Shown: piece by piece, positions 43,650 through 53,721 of the stretch
Layout: the number at the start of each line of letters is the position of its first letter
How positions within the stretch are numbered: the first letter of the stretch is position 1
From: Latilactobacillus fragifolii
GTDB taxonomy: Bacteria; Bacillota; Bacilli; Lactobacillales; Lactobacillaceae
Direction: 5' to 3'
NCBI RefSeq assembly: GCF_905332535.1
Contig: NZ_CAJOCF010000001.1
Coordinates: 1 to 64,000 of the forward strand
DNA length: 64,000 nucleotides
Position numbers and translations under genes: made by a program
The notes under the pieces: generated by a model
Told to the model about the DNA's origin: nothing
Databases searched by the model: none
What the model saw: only the letters and a program-made list of their open reading frames with translations

Positions 43650-43831
43650 TTAATTCTCCCCACTCCCATTAACTTTGATACTTTATAATTTACCATATTT
43701 GAGTACCAGAAAGTTGATGCCATAAGGATAATTTTCACAAATTTACCCCAAAAAATACTTTATTTTCACCATAATTTATTCATATTTCCCACCTAAACTA
43801 ATATTTATTCAGTTTTAAGGAGGCAATACTT

Positions 43832-45319
43832 ATGAATTTTATCAAGCGTGCTTGGCAAAACGTTATCTTTAAAAAAGGCCGTAGCTTCTTATTAATAATT
43901 GTAATGACCGTTATTATGATTTTCATCATGGCTGGTCTATTGATTAGAAATGCAGCCATGACCACCGTCAATACCACCAAACAACAGGTAGGCGCTAGTG
44001 TCACCCTCTCCGCGAATCGGGAACAGGCGTTTAAGAAAATGCGTACCTCAACTAGCAACGATGGCCCAAGCGCCACCAAGACACGGCCTAAATTAACCAT
44101 GCCATCCGTCAAATTAAAAGACGTAACAGCAATTTCAAAATTAGCTGGATTAGCAAACTATAACGTCAGCGTCACCACTTCCGCTAACGCCTCATCGATT
44201 AAGACCATCACCACATCCAGCAATTCTAACAAAACAGGGGGCATGATGGGCGGTGGTCCTAGCGGCAATGCTGAATCAATAACTTCAACGGGGGACTTAC
44301 AAATCACGGGAGTCCTCAATACTGCCACCCTTAATGCGTTTAAAGATCGCACCAGTCAAATCACAAAGGGGCGCGCTTTAAATAGTAGCGACAAGACAAC
44401 GAACAACGCCATTATCGAATCTGAATTGGCTAAAGAAAACAACCTGAAAGTCGGCGACACCATTAAAATCAAAGCCACTACGACTAGCAAAGCAAGCGAC
44501 ACCCTAAAAGTAGTCGGCATCTATAAAACCAGTCAAAGTAGCGTTGGCCTGGGCCCTCAACAAACAGATCCCGCAAATGTCATCTATACTTCATATACAT
44601 TAGCAAATCAGATTAAGGGGCAAACCGGCAAAGTCGATAGTGCCACCTTCACCCTTAGTGATCCAACACAAAAAAACAGCTTTGTGAAAGCCGCGAAGAA
44701 AATAATCAATCCAAAGCAATTCACAGTCACCGCCGATGATAGTACTTATCAATCACTTAAACAGTCCATGCAAAAAATGACCAACTTTGCCAATAAGATT
44801 GTTTGGCTAGTTGCGATTGCTGGGACCGTCATTCTCGCGTTAATTATCATCTTAATGGTTCGCGAACGCCGTTATGAAATGGGTGTTTTACTTTCATTAG
44901 GCGAACACCGGGCTAAAATCGTGGGCCAATTGTTAGTTGAAATGTTAATGCTTCTCATTGTCAGTTTGGCCTTAGCCGGAATCGGTGGGCGCTTCGCTGG
45001 CCAAGCACTCAGCAAACAAGTGATGTCCTCCGTCACAACTGAAACCACAACCAACTCACAAACAAGTCATATGCGGCCTGATGGTAATGGCGGCCCTAGT
45101 GGCAATCAAGCGCCTAGCGGTCAACCTGGCGGCAATCGGCCAAGTGGTCAAATGCAACAACCTGGTCAAGCCGTCAAAACAAGCGACCTTAATCTGAAGA
45201 TCAGTGCCGTCACCTTAATGCAACTAGGCGCATTCGGCTTCACCATCATTGCATTTGCCGTCTTACTTGCATCACTCAATATTTTACGCCTTGAACCACG
45301 CAAAATTCTCATTGGATAA
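43832..45319 (+). CDS. MacB/FtsX-type ABC transporter permease
   Basis: 495 aa. The four-helix layout of FtsX/MacB permeases: one helix at about 15-37, a large extracellular domain, and three helices in the last 190 residues. Unusual Gly/Pro/Asn/Gln-rich stretches interrupt the outer parts (MMGGGPSGNAES near 136; a longer run at about 410-450, between the second and third C-terminal helix groups). With the ATPase 17 bases downstream it forms a type VII exporter or mechanotransmission pair; the substrate is unknown. No two-component system is adjacent. AAGGAGG precedes the ATG. Confidence 0.88.
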   Translation: MNFIKRAWQNVIFKKGRSFLLIIVMTVIMIFIMAGLLIRNAAMTTVNTTKQQVGASVTLSANREQAFKKMRTSTSNDGPSATKTRPKLTMPSVKLKDVTAISKLAGLANYNVSVTTSANASSIKTITTSSNSNKTGGMMGGGPSGNAESITSTGDLQITGVLNTATLNAFKDRTSQITKGRALNSSDKTTNNAIIESELAKENNLKVGDTIKIKATTTSKASDTLKVVGIYKTSQSSVGLGPQQTDPANVIYTSYTLANQIKGQTGKVDSATFTLSDPTQKNSFVKAAKKIINPKQFTVTADDSTYQSLKQSMQKMTNFANKIVWLVAIAGTVILALIIILMVRERRYEMGVLLSLGEHRAKIVGQLLVEMLMLLIVSLALAGIGGRFAGQALSKQVMSSVTTETTTNSQTSHMRPDGNGGPSGNQAPSGQPGGNRPSGQMQQPGQAVKTSDLNLKISAVTLMQLGAFGFTIIAFAVLLASLNILRLEPRKILIG

Positions 45320-45335
45320 TTAAAGGAGGTCCACT

Positions 45336-45995
45336 ATGTTAACAGCTAAAAACGTTAGTTACTGGTACGATACAGAAGAAAATTCGCTCTACAAAGATGT
45401 CAATCTCGACTTTGAAGCCGGTAAACTTTACGGCATTATTGGCAGTAGTGGTGCTGGCAAAACCACCTTACTCACCCTGCTTTCCGGATTAGATAAGCCA
45501 CGCCGCGGGAGTATTTTATACGATGATACCGATATCCAAAAAATCGGCTTAACACAATACCGAAATCGCTATGTGTCAATCGTATTCCAAGCCTACAACT
45601 TACTCCCTTACATGTCAGCACTCGACAATGTTTTGACCGCAATGGCTATTACGCATTCAACACATGAAAATGCCGCCGATTTTGCACTCACAATACTCAG
45701 TCAAGTTGGCATCAACCCCGAACTGGCGCATAAGAATGTGCAAAAACTATCTGGTGGCCAACAACAACGCGTTGCCATCGTCCGTGCCATGTGTTGTTCA
45801 GCCCCCATCGTTGTTGCTGACGAACCGACAGGTAACCTCGATGAGGTCAATACCCAAGAAATCATCCGCTTGTTCCAAGAACTCGCGCATCAACAACAAA
45901 AATGTGTCATTCTTGTCACCCATGAAAAAGAAGTAGCAGCCAGTTGTGATGTTCAGTATCATCTTCAAAATAAAACCTTCCAACCAGTTGCTTAA
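45336..45995 (+). CDS. ABC transporter ATPase (MacB/LolD-type)
   Basis: 219 aa. Walker [10 protein letters not shown] (about 36-44), Q-loop [17 protein letters not shown], signature LSGGQQQR and Walker [13 protein letters not shown], typical of ATPases partnering FtsX-type permeases. It powers the permease encoded immediately upstream. AAAGGAGG precedes the ATG. Confidence 0.93.
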   Translation: MLTAKNVSYWYDTEENSLYKDVNLDFEAGKLYGIIGSSGAGKTTLLTLLSGLDKPRRGSILYDDTDIQKIGLTQYRNRYVSIVFQAYNLLPYMSALDNVLTAMAITHSTHENAADFALTILSQVGINPELAHKNVQKLSGGQQQRVAIVRAMCCSAPIVVADEPTGNLDEVNTQEIIRLFQELAHQQQKCVILVTHEKEVAASCDVQYHLQNKTFQPVA

Positions 45996-46047
45996 CGCCG
46001 TCTGGTTCACGATCAGCTTGAAACTCAAACCAAATAAGGGGATTAAT

Positions 46048-46076
46048 TTGAAATTTTGCTGATAAAAGGCTATACT
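46048..46076 (+). promoter_or_regulatory. promoter of the 67-aa gene
   Basis: -35 TTGAAA (46048-46053), 17 bases, -10 TATACT (46071-46076). Confidence 0.75.
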
Positions 46077-46137
46077 TAATATTAAGTCGGTGGTAGAATA
46101 CAAGGTTACTCTACTCCTTTCAAATTAAGAAAAAGAG

Positions 46138-46341
46138 ATGATTATTACGCAAGTAACTGATGTTTATGGGTTAACCCACGAAAACTGCAAGCTGATTGAA
46201 ACTGAAAATGATTTTACCCGCATCTTCTTAGCTGAAGGTCCAGATGGAACACGTTATACGTGCTTGTTACCTGATGCAAAGCCAAATCCAAAGTCAAACC
46301 AACACTTTGAATACGGTAACCCAGCAGATGCACCATACTAG
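46138..46341 (+). CDS. small hypothetical protein, 67 aa
   Basis: Acidic, cytosolic, no known motif. A strand-rich first half (MIITQVTDVYGLTHENCKLIE) leads into FLAEGPDGTRYTCLLPDAK. It has a clean promoter, a ribosome site (AAAAAGAG) and a terminator, so it is very likely a real gene. The family is not recognised. Confidence 0.7.
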   Translation: MIITQVTDVYGLTHENCKLIETENDFTRIFLAEGPDGTRYTCLLPDAKPNPKSNQHFEYGNPADAPY

Positions 46342-46347
46342 ATACTG

Positions 46348-46390
46348 AAAAAAGGTGCCAACGGATATTAACTTCCGTTGGCACCTTTTT
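46348..46390. terminator. bidirectional terminator
   Basis: AAAGGTGCCAACGGA and TCCGTTGGCACCTTT pair perfectly between A- and T-runs, separating the small gene and convergent recQ. Confidence 0.92.
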
Positions 46391-46430
46391 GGATGCATGC
46401 CCAAAACATCGCCCCTGATTGTGACGCCCG

Positions 46431-48179
46431 TTACTCGGCCGTCAATACGTCTAGGAATTGTTCACCGTATTTTTCAAGTTTACTTTCGCCGACCCCTTTG
46501 ACATCTAACATTTCAGTCAGTGACGTTGGCATGATTTCACACATTGAATACAAAGTCTTGTCTGAGAAAATCACAAACGGTGGCACGCCCTGTTCTTCAG
46601 CCAAATCGCGGCGTAACTCCCGTAATTGTTCAAATAATTCATTATCTTCAGGTAAGGTCTTTTGCACCTTAGCGGCCATCTTACGCGTCACTTTGGCTTG
46701 GCCTTTTAAGACTGCCACTCCCGCCGCCGTAATTTGCAACACTGGGTATTGGCCCCCTGAAGCCTGTAAATAACCAGAGGCGACTAAATAATCAATCAAC
46801 CCACTGACTTCTTTTTGCGAATCACCGCGCATTAAGCCGTATGTCGGTAGCTCATCAAAGCGGAATTGCCTGATTTTTTGATTTTTGGAGCCCGTCAACA
46901 CTTGGGCCACCAGTACCTTGCCGAATCGTTCATCCATTCGCTTAACGCACGACAATACCTTTTGCACGTCAATGGTGATGTCTTGTTCTTCCCGTGTATC
47001 CAGACAGTTACTACAACGGCCACACGCTTCACAATCATCATCAAAATAATTGACAATGTACTGTTGCAAACATTGTTGTGTATTGGCGTACTGCGTCATT
47101 TCTTGTAACTTGGCATATTCTTGTTGTTTATGGGCTTCGTCCATTTCGGACTGATCGATAAAGAAGTGTTGGATCTGCACATCATTCACTTTAAATAATA
47201 GTAGCGCTTCACTTGGCAAACCATCGCGACCAGCCCGGCCAGCTTCTTGATAGTAAGCCTCCAAACTCCCAGGAATCTGAGCGTGGACCACAAAACGTAC
47301 GTTACTTTTATCAATGCCCATGCCAAACGCATTAGTCGCAACCATTATCGGTTTGCGATCATAGAGGAAATCTTCTTGATTCCGGCGCCGAACCAACTCG
47401 TTTAAGCCACCATGATACATCGTCACATCCAACTTAGCCTTTTCAATCAGCTTCGTAAGGCGTTCAACTTCTTTTCGTGTACTAGCATAGATGATGCCGG
47501 ATTTTTGTTGATTAACCTTCAAATAATCAAGGAGATAACGATCACTATTTTGATTTTTAACGACTTGAAAAGCAAGGTTTTGCCGTGAAAACCCCGTCTT
47601 AACTTCGTGCTGAATATTTAATCGTTGCATAATATCATGCGCAACTTGTGCGGTCGCCGTCGCTGTTAAAGCGACAATTGTTGGCCGTTGACGCATACTC
47701 TGAATCGTGTCCGTCAGGCGTAGATAACTCGGCCGAAAATCGTGGCCCCATTGCGAAATACAATGTGCTTCATCGACAGCAATCAAATCAATCTTTAATT
47801 CTGCTAAATCAGCTAAAAAGTAATCCGAATCTAAACGTTCTGGCGAAACATAAAGTAATTTCACCGCACCACGCGCAGCTTGGTTGAAGCGCTCTTGGAC
47901 TTCACCTTGCGTTAACGTACTATTGATAAATGTGGCTGGGATCCCATTTTCATTAAGCGCATCGACTTGATCCTTCATCAAAGAAATCAATGGCGAAACC
48001 ACTAACGTTAAGCCAGGCAACATCAATGCTGGTATTTGATAACACAAAGATTTTCCGCCACCAGTTGGCATAATGGCTAAAACGTTGGTACCTGCCAACA
48101 AAGATTCAATCACATCGACTTGACCTTCTCTAAAATGATCATAGCCAAATTTTTCTTTTAGTACCGCCTGTGCTTGCAT
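46431..48179 (-). CDS. recQ: ATP-dependent DNA helicase RecQ
   Basis: 582 aa. SF2 helicase motifs: I MPTGGGKSLCYQ (about 46-57), II DEAH (VDEAHCISQWGHDFRP), aromatic-rich loop, III LTATAT, and VI QEAGRAGRDG. A zinc-binding subdomain has four cysteines (C-x16-C-x2-C-x2-C type, DDDCEACGRCSNC). A winged-helix region and a C-terminal HRDC domain (about 500-580, LFEQLRELRRDLAEEQGVPP) complete it. It unwinds DNA 3'-5' in recombination and fork repair. The ATG at 48179 follows TAGGAGA; the longer frame lacks a site. Confidence 0.96.
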   Translation of the reverse strand: MQAQAVLKEKFGYDHFREGQVDVIESLLAGTNVLAIMPTGGGKSLCYQIPALMLPGLTLVVSPLISLMKDQVDALNENGIPATFINSTLTQGEVQERFNQAARGAVKLLYVSPERLDSDYFLADLAELKIDLIAVDEAHCISQWGHDFRPSYLRLTDTIQSMRQRPTIVALTATATAQVAHDIMQRLNIQHEVKTGFSRQNLAFQVVKNQNSDRYLLDYLKVNQQKSGIIYASTRKEVERLTKLIEKAKLDVTMYHGGLNELVRRRNQEDFLYDRKPIMVATNAFGMGIDKSNVRFVVHAQIPGSLEAYYQEAGRAGRDGLPSEALLLFKVNDVQIQHFFIDQSEMDEAHKQQEYAKLQEMTQYANTQQCLQQYIVNYFDDDCEACGRCSNCLDTREEQDITIDVQKVLSCVKRMDERFGKVLVAQVLTGSKNQKIRQFRFDELPTYGLMRGDSQKEVSGLIDYLVASGYLQASGGQYPVLQITAAGVAVLKGQAKVTRKMAAKVQKTLPEDNELFEQLRELRRDLAEEQGVPPFVIFSDKTLYSMCEIMPTSLTEMLDVKGVGESKLEKYGEQFLDVLTAE

Positions 48180-48451
48180 GCCATTTCTCCTACCTGTCAA
48201 AAATTTCTACCTTCTATCATAACAAAGATTGGTTAGTTTCGGTTAATTGAATCTCGATTCCAAAAACACCTTCAATCGATTCTTACCAACTGACAAACCA
48301 CCAAATTTAGTGTTTAATTAAAGGCATCAAAGACTGTTAGGCGGTTGCTTATGACCTTGCCCCATTAATTTGTCATTGACGGCAAGATAAGCAATTATCG
48401 ATTGCTCAATTGACAACTAGCCTAAAATATAAAATAGAAAAGAGAAACACT

Positions 48452-48964
48452 ATGCAAATTATCAGTTCTGGCATTCATCATGGCTACTTCGACGACATCT
48501 ACGGTGGTCATGGCACTCAATTTAACGCGGAAGGCGTTCCAACTTACTCGGTTCCCTTTGAAATTCAAGCCGCACCAGACAAGACCGTCAGTTACGCCGC
48601 CGTTTTATACGACCTAGATGCTTATGAAGTCTCACAGGGATTCCCCTGGATTCACTGGACGTTAGCCAATCTCACGAACCCAAATGTCGCCGCTAACGCT
48701 AGTCAAAAAGCCCCTGATTTTATTCAAGGTGTCAACACTTGGCATAGCCCAATGACGGCCAATTTATCTGTTGAAGCAACAGCGTGTTACGGCGGGATGA
48801 TGCCCCCTAATCGCGATCACACCTATACCCTTAAAGTGTTCGCCCTCGATACCATGCTAGATTTACAAGCTGGCTTTTACCTAAACCAACTGACAACGGC
48901 AATGCGTGGTCACATCCTAGAGCGTGCTATTTTAGAAGCACAATACCGGCAATTTAAACATTAG
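48452..48964 (+). CDS. YbhB/YbcL-family PEBP-like protein
   Basis: 170 aa. The phosphatidylethanolamine-binding-protein fold is seen in YSVPFEIQAAPDKTVSYAAVLYDLDA (DPD-like motif changed to DLDA), FPWIHWTLANL (the W-I-H-W loop) and the GGMMPPNRDHTYTLKVFALDT ending (GP-x-HxY-like). Bacterial members have no settled role. The ATG at 48452 has AAAAGAG upstream. It is monocistronic. Confidence 0.87.
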   Translation: MQIISSGIHHGYFDDIYGGHGTQFNAEGVPTYSVPFEIQAAPDKTVSYAAVLYDLDAYEVSQGFPWIHWTLANLTNPNVAANASQKAPDFIQGVNTWHSPMTANLSVEATACYGGMMPPNRDHTYTLKVFALDTMLDLQAGFYLNQLTTAMRGHILERAILEAQYRQFKH

Positions 48965-49260
48965 ATGACCGTGATTTTTACCCAACTAATACTTTTGTCG
49001 GTTTATCTTAACATCGTATGATAACTTTAATAACGCAGTATAAAATACACATTCCATGAAAAATAATTAGCCTGGTTGCCGTAATCGCCCTCCTCATTAT
49101 CAATTTTGCTGACGATTGTGATTATAAGCCCCCTATCAAAACGGCTACGTTGCAGTTGCATGTAATTCAAAACATATTATGGCTGAGGATTAAGCAGACA
49201 GCTTTAAATTAAGTCATTCCTAGTACCATTCATTGATTGTTTGCTATGCGTTACATTTTT
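48965..49260. other. intergenic region, possible gene relic
   Basis: About 300 bases without a supported gene. One frame from 49061 stays open for about 50 codons and begins with a hydrophobic stretch like a membrane helix, but it has no start codon and no ribosome site, so it may be the decayed remnant of a small membrane-protein gene. Confidence 0.4.
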
Positions 49261-49303
49261 AAAAAGCAGTCCCCTTGATTAGTTATCACGGGGACTGCTT
49301 TTT
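49261..49303 (-). terminator. terminator overlapping the end of the AlkD-like gene
   Basis: AAAAAGCAGTCCCC and GGGGACTGCTTTTT pair perfectly. On the minus strand the 5' arm is made of the last codons of the gene (stop at 49279). Confidence 0.88.
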
Positions 49304-49968
49304 GGATGTTTCCTGTGAAACATTTTGTTTTGTTTAATTTTCTTTAGGGCTTCACGTTGGGCAAAGATTGTTAAGTCATGCTCTTCAACAAACGTCATAA
49401 CCCACTCAGGGTTTTTCTTACTATAGTTACGCAAAGCCCAACCAATCGCTTTTTGGATAAAGAATTCGTCTGTGTCAATATCTGCAAGAATGACTTCTTC
49501 CAAAAACGCCACATTCGTTTTTTCGTAAAAACTTAGTTGTAACGTAATCGCGAGCCGGCGTAGCCAGAAACTGTCAGCACCTTTAAAATGCTGCGCAACC
49601 CAATCAAATTGTTCCGGATGCCACCTGATGTACTCGCCAAATACTTTTCGCCAAGCATCAATGCTGTCCCACCAAACTTTTTCCAACACCAAAGTTAATA
49701 GCTGTTCCATATCAGCTGGTTGCCACCAACGGACTGAACGCCGTGCCATCTCGATAGCAACGTATTGATACTCACGCGTCGGTCGAGCATATAATACCTC
49801 AATGAATTGCATTATTTCCGCTGGTGGCAATTGTTTCACAGACTGCCACAATTGGCGTTCAATTAAATGCCGCTCTGGTGCTTTAACACCGTTAAATTCA
49901 AATTGACTTTGCATATATTTCTTCATTGCCGCCTGATTTTCTGGATATATCGGTAATTCAAAATCCAT
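49279..49968 (-). CDS. DNA alkylation repair protein (AlkD-like HEAT-repeat glycosylase)
   Basis: 229 aa, all helical. It has the AlkD/ALK HEAT-like repeats with the family run WWDSIDAWRKVFGEYIRWHPEQF and the later DTDEFFIQKAIGWALRNYSKKNPEWV, which holds the Trp and Arg lining the DNA groove. AlkD enzymes remove bulky or cationic alkylated bases without flipping. It ends 24 bases upstream of nothing on its strand and is preceded, 24 bases away, by no gene on the same strand other than the azoreductase that follows it. Ribosome site GGAGGGAG. Confidence 0.85.
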   Translation of the reverse strand: MDFELPIYPENQAAMKKYMQSQFEFNGVKAPERHLIERQLWQSVKQLPPAEIMQFIEVLYARPTREYQYVAIEMARRSVRWWQPADMEQLLTLVLEKVWWDSIDAWRKVFGEYIRWHPEQFDWVAQHFKGADSFWLRRLAITLQLSFYEKTNVAFLEEVILADIDTDEFFIQKAIGWALRNYSKKNPEWVMTFVEEHDLTIFAQREALKKIKQNKMFHRKHPKSSPRDN

Positions 49969-49992
49969 GGTTCTCCCTCCACTATATCGCTT

Positions 49993-50613
49993 CTAAAAAA
50001 ACTGGGCCGTTTGTTTAGCTGTTTCAATAGCTTCTTTCATAATCACGTTAGCCTTTTCTGGCGAGTGATCAATTCCTTCAATATTAATTTTAATGACTTC
50101 ATCAACACCGGCAAAACCAAGAAGTGTTTTAACGTATTGTGATGCCAAGTCTTGTCCAGCATAAACACTGCCGGCTGACTGAATATGAACTGCTTTTTTA
50201 CCGGTTACTAAGGGCTGAGGACCGTTTGCAGTATGTCTAAATGTTTTCCCAGCGACCATCACGGTATCCATCCACGCCTTAAGTTTCGTCGGTACGTTCA
50301 AATTCCAAAGTGGATTAGCAATCACCACCTTATCAGTTGCTAAGAACTGATCCGTATAGTGATTAAACTGAGCGACCTTCTCTTGCTGACTAGCACTTAA
50401 AGTCGCCATTGTTTGCCCTTGTTTAAGCGCCGCCCATGCGGTCATTAATTCTTGATCAATTTCTGGTAAGTCAGATTGGTACAAATCCAACCAACTGATT
50501 TCATCAGCTGGATTTTGCTTTTGATAAGCTTGTATGAACTGCGCCAAAATCATTAACGTTCGTGATTGTTCTGTAGCAAGTGGATGCGCCTTAACAACTA
50601 ATACTTTACCCAT
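49993..50613 (-). CDS. azoR: FMN-dependent NADH azoreductase (AzoR-like flavodoxin fold)
   Basis: 206 aa. It has the flavodoxin-like NAD(P)H:quinone/azoreductase pattern VKAHPLATEQSRTLMILAQF (phosphate loop) and the FMN-binding loop ANPLWNLNVPTKLKAWMD (about 98-115), then AGSVYAG. It reduces quinones and azo compounds by two-electron transfer. It lies upstream of the AlkD-like gene with a 24-base gap, so the two probably form a small operon joining reactive-compound detoxification and DNA repair. Confidence 0.88.
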   Translation of the reverse strand: MGKVLVVKAHPLATEQSRTLMILAQFIQAYQKQNPADEISWLDLYQSDLPEIDQELMTAWAALKQGQTMATLSASQQEKVAQFNHYTDQFLATDKVVIANPLWNLNVPTKLKAWMDTVMVAGKTFRHTANGPQPLVTGKKAVHIQSAGSVYAGQDLASQYVKTLLGFAGVDEVIKINIEGIDHSPEKANVIMKEAIETAKQTAQFF

Positions 50614-50833
50614 TAATTTCCGCCCCTTAGTGTTTAAACTTGATACACTATCATTTTAGTATGCAATCTGGGGCATTGTCCAATAAGCTTTACACCATTT
50701 AATAAACCAACTACCCAAAAGCGATTAGTCACGCATAAATATACCGCACTATCGTTTGACTATCAATCTGCGTATTGGTGCCTAGCCCAACGAGCAAAAC
50801 AACATCATTACTACCATCCGCAAAAAGTCTGTC

Positions 50834-51445
50834 CTAAACCGTTTTGTTCCACACGACTTTTTCAAACTGCGCACCATTAGTTTTTAGTACCGATAGACTT
50901 GCATTAGCCACCATTTCATGTGACCGAATTTTTTCAAACGGAACACCCAATAATGTGTTGATGACAAACAATAAAATAATCCCATGTGCCACAACTAATA
51001 CATCACCATCAGGATAGGCTATTTGGGCCGTCTTAATTACGCGCATCCCGCGTTCTAAAACTGCTTGGTAGGATTCCGCGTGAATCTGCTGAGCATCAAA
51101 TAACTCTGGATGATGGAAGTAATTTTCATATTGTGGATGGTTTGTCAAACTAGCCCCTGGTTGCCCTTCCCAATCGCCAAGCGCCATTTCCCTTAAATCA
51201 TCAACGATCGTGATGGCCGGTTGCGATTGATTAGTCTGTGCCATTATCGCATCCATTGTTTCAACTGCGCGGGTCAACGGTGACGTCAGTAACGCATCGA
51301 AAGACTGATCCGCTAGCAAATCACCTAATCGTTTCGCAGCTGCTTTTCCCGCTTCAGTCAATATTGAATTAGTGCCACTACCATTGAAACACTGCGCTCG
51401 ATTGACCAATGTTTCACCATGTCGTATAAAATAAAAAGTTGTCAT
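50834..51445 (-). CDS. histidine phosphatase family protein (phosphoglycerate mutase-like)
   Basis: 203 aa. The RHG motif FIRHGETLVN (His about 8) supplies the phospho-histidine, and the second catalytic His is in VVAHGIILLF (about 153). Acid/base residue MALGDWEG (Glu/Asp, about 92). Such enzymes dephosphorylate small metabolites; true glycolytic PGM is longer. The substrate is unknown. GGTGGGA precedes the ATG. Confidence 0.87.
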   Translation of the reverse strand: MTTFYFIRHGETLVNRAQCFNGSGTNSILTEAGKAAAKRLGDLLADQSFDALLTSPLTRAVETMDAIMAQTNQSQPAITIVDDLREMALGDWEGQPGASLTNHPQYENYFHHPELFDAQQIHAESYQAVLERGMRVIKTAQIAYPDGDVLVVAHGIILLFVINTLLGVPFEKIRSHEMVANASLSVLKTNGAQFEKVVWNKTV

Positions 51446-51485
51446 CTTCGTCCCACCTTTATTTTTCCATTATACAATAGAACAT

Positions 51486-51522
51486 AAAAGAGACGCTGTC
51501 TGAATTAGACAGCGTCTCTTTT
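51486..51522. terminator. terminator of the araBDA operon
   Basis: AAAAGAGACGCTGTCT and AGACAGCGTCTCTTTT pair perfectly around a 5-base loop. Confidence 0.92.
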
Positions 51523-51533
51523 ATTCGCAAACC

Positions 51534-52958
51534 TTACTTGATGTTAACATATGTTAAATCAAATAGATTGCTCAAATCTTGAAGTTGTTCTGAATCAATG
51601 GTAAATGACAATACCGTATGATGTCCGCCACCAAGTGTTAACCAACCAACAGCACCGTCGCGTAGCCCTTGTTTTGGAGTCCAGAGTTGTTTAGCAACTG
51701 GTAAGTGTGGTGTATCAGATTCTGGCTTGTTGCCTTGAACATCGTATGACATCAATTTGAATTCGTCACCATAATCAGCCATCGTAACGTCAACAGCATC
51801 GCCTTGCATCCCTGTAAAGACTAAGCGTGCAGGATCGTCTTTATCACCGATATCTAATGGATGTACTTCAACACGTGGTTTATCTGAAGCAATTGAAGGA
51901 TCAACTTCAAGCATATGTGAGCCCAAAATAGCTTCGTGACCTTGACGTAAATCAAGTGTGTAATCTTCCATGAAGACCGTTTTTTCATTATGAGCCATAA
52001 TCTTCAACAAGCGATCTAAGGCAGCTGTCTTCCAGTCCCCTTCACCAGCAAAACCGTAACCTTCAGCCATTAATAATTGGGCTGCTAAGCCAGGTAATTG
52101 TTCCAAACCAACTAAGTCTTCGAAGTTTGTTGTAAAAGCGGTGTAACCGTGGTCATCCATGAATTTCTTCAACCCGAAATACTCCCGAATTTGGTATTTA
52201 ACGTTGTGTTCGAATTTTTCTGGTGTGTTTTGGCCTTTTACAAAGTCGTATTCTTTTTGTAATTCAGCATACTTAGTATCGATAGCCGCATCTGAGACAG
52301 CATTAACTTCGGCAACTAAATCGCCGACACCCCAATAATCAACCGTCCAACCAAATTTGATCTGGGCTTCAATTTTATCACCATCTGTCACGGCCACGTT
52401 CCGCATCTTATCAGCAAATGTCACCACTTTAATTTTGAATGATTCATTATAAGCGACTGCAACGTCCATCCATTTGGCCATTGCTTTTTGAACATCCCCA
52501 TCACCCCAGTAACCTGAGATAATCTTGTTATTTTTACGTAAACGCGCATTAATGAAGGCATATTCACGGTCGCCATGAGCTGATTGGTTTAAGTTCATGT
52601 AATCGAAGTCAATTGTGTCATATGGAATCTTATTTAAGAATTGGGTTGCTAAGTGCAACAATGGTTTTTGTAGTAATTTTGTCCCGCGAATCCAGTTTTT
52701 AGCAGGTGAGAAAGTATGCATCCAAGTGATAACTCCAGCAACGTTATCGTTGTAGTTAACTTCTTTCATCACTTTTGTAATATTATCGGCGGTTGTTGCA
52801 ACTAATTTAAAAACAATTGGGTAAGGTAATTGGTGACTTGCATTTAACTTCGCCACGATTTCCTTAGCGTCTTTTTCGACTGAGCGAAGCGTTTCTTCGC
52901 CGTATAATGATTGACTACCTGTGACAAACCAAAATTCATAATTTTCTGTGTTTAACAT
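51534..52958 (-). CDS. araA: L-arabinose isomerase
   Basis: 474 aa, full length. The active-site stretch includes the Mn2+ ligands Glu ([17 protein letters not shown], about 306-310 and EDYTLD, about 333) and His (about 350, and HHTVLSF near 450). It converts L-arabinose to L-ribulose in the cytosol. It is the last gene of araB-araD-araA. The AraR box and the cre in front of araB should control all three. AAGGAG precedes the ATG. Confidence 0.97.
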   Translation of the reverse strand: MLNTENYEFWFVTGSQSLYGEETLRSVEKDAKEIVAKLNASHQLPYPIVFKLVATTADNITKVMKEVNYNDNVAGVITWMHTFSPAKNWIRGTKLLQKPLLHLATQFLNKIPYDTIDFDYMNLNQSAHGDREYAFINARLRKNNKIISGYWGDGDVQKAMAKWMDVAVAYNESFKIKVVTFADKMRNVAVTDGDKIEAQIKFGWTVDYWGVGDLVAEVNAVSDAAIDTKYAELQKEYDFVKGQNTPEKFEHNVKYQIREYFGLKKFMDDHGYTAFTTNFEDLVGLEQLPGLAAQLLMAEGYGFAGEGDWKTAALDRLLKIMAHNEKTVFMEDYTLDLRQGHEAILGSHMLEVDPSIASDKPRVEVHPLDIGDKDDPARLVFTGMQGDAVDVTMADYGDEFKLMSYDVQGNKPESDTPHLPVAKQLWTPKQGLRDGAVGWLTLGGGHHTVLSFTIDSEQLQDLSNLFDLTYVNIK

Positions 52959-52979
52959 GATAAAGACTCCTTTTATAGT

Positions 52980-53711
52980 TTAGTTTTTGTGTTTAGCATG
53001 ACCTTGTGATTGAGCATTATTTTGACCGTAGTAGGCATTTTCACCATGCTTGCGGTAATAGTGTTTATCTAATAAGAATTGTGGTACGGCACTGTTGTTA
53101 CGGGTTAATTGAAGTGCGTGGTAGTCCATTTCGGCCACTACTTCTAAGACTTTAGCGTTATAAACGGCTTTGTCTGGAGTAGCACCCCAGGTGAATGGAC
53201 CATGTTGGCGCACAAGCACCGCTGGGACTGCTTCAGGATCGACACCTTGTTCCTTGAAAGTTTTAACAATCACTTTGCCCGTATTTTCCTCGTAATCATT
53301 TTCGATTTCCGCTTGCGTCAAAGCTTCAGAAACTGGGACATCCCCGTAAAATGTATCCGCATGCGTTGTACCAAGGGCGGGCACCGGAATACCGGCTTCA
53401 GCAAATGATACGGCCCAAGGAGAATGCGTATGCACAATTCCACCGATTTTTGGAAATTCATTGTATAAAACAGTGTGCGTTGGTGTGTCGCTAGAAGGAT
53501 TCATCTTGCCTTCAACGACTTCACCTTTTAAATTCACGACAACCATGTCGCTTGGTTTTAAATCCTCGTAGTCGACCCCGGAAGGCTTGATGACAAACAA
53601 ACCTTTTTCGCGATCAATCCCAGAAACATTTCCCCAAGTAAAAGTGACTAGGTCTAATTTAGGTAAGCGCATATTGGCGTCATACACTTTTTGCTTTAGT
53701 TTTTCTAACAT
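52980..53711 (-). CDS. araD: L-ribulose-5-phosphate 4-epimerase
   Basis: 243 aa, class II aldolase fold. Phosphate-binding TWGNVSGID and KPSGVDYEDL, zinc ligands in HTHSPWAVSFAEAG (HxH), and the third His in VLVRQHGPFTWGA. It turns L-ribulose-5-P into D-xylulose-5-P, which enters the phosphoketolase path. It sits between araB (10 bases) and araA (21 bases). The C-terminal tail HGENAYYGQNNAQSQGHAKHKN is polar and His/Gln rich. Confidence 0.96.
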   Translation of the reverse strand: MLEKLKQKVYDANMRLPKLDLVTFTWGNVSGIDREKGLFVIKPSGVDYEDLKPSDMVVVNLKGEVVEGKMNPSSDTPTHTVLYNEFPKIGGIVHTHSPWAVSFAEAGIPVPALGTTHADTFYGDVPVSEALTQAEIENDYEENTGKVIVKTFKEQGVDPEAVPAVLVRQHGPFTWGATPDKAVYNAKVLEVVAEMDYHALQLTRNNSAVPQFLLDKHYYRKHGENAYYGQNNAQSQGHAKHKN

Positions 53712-53721
53712 ACTTTAATCC

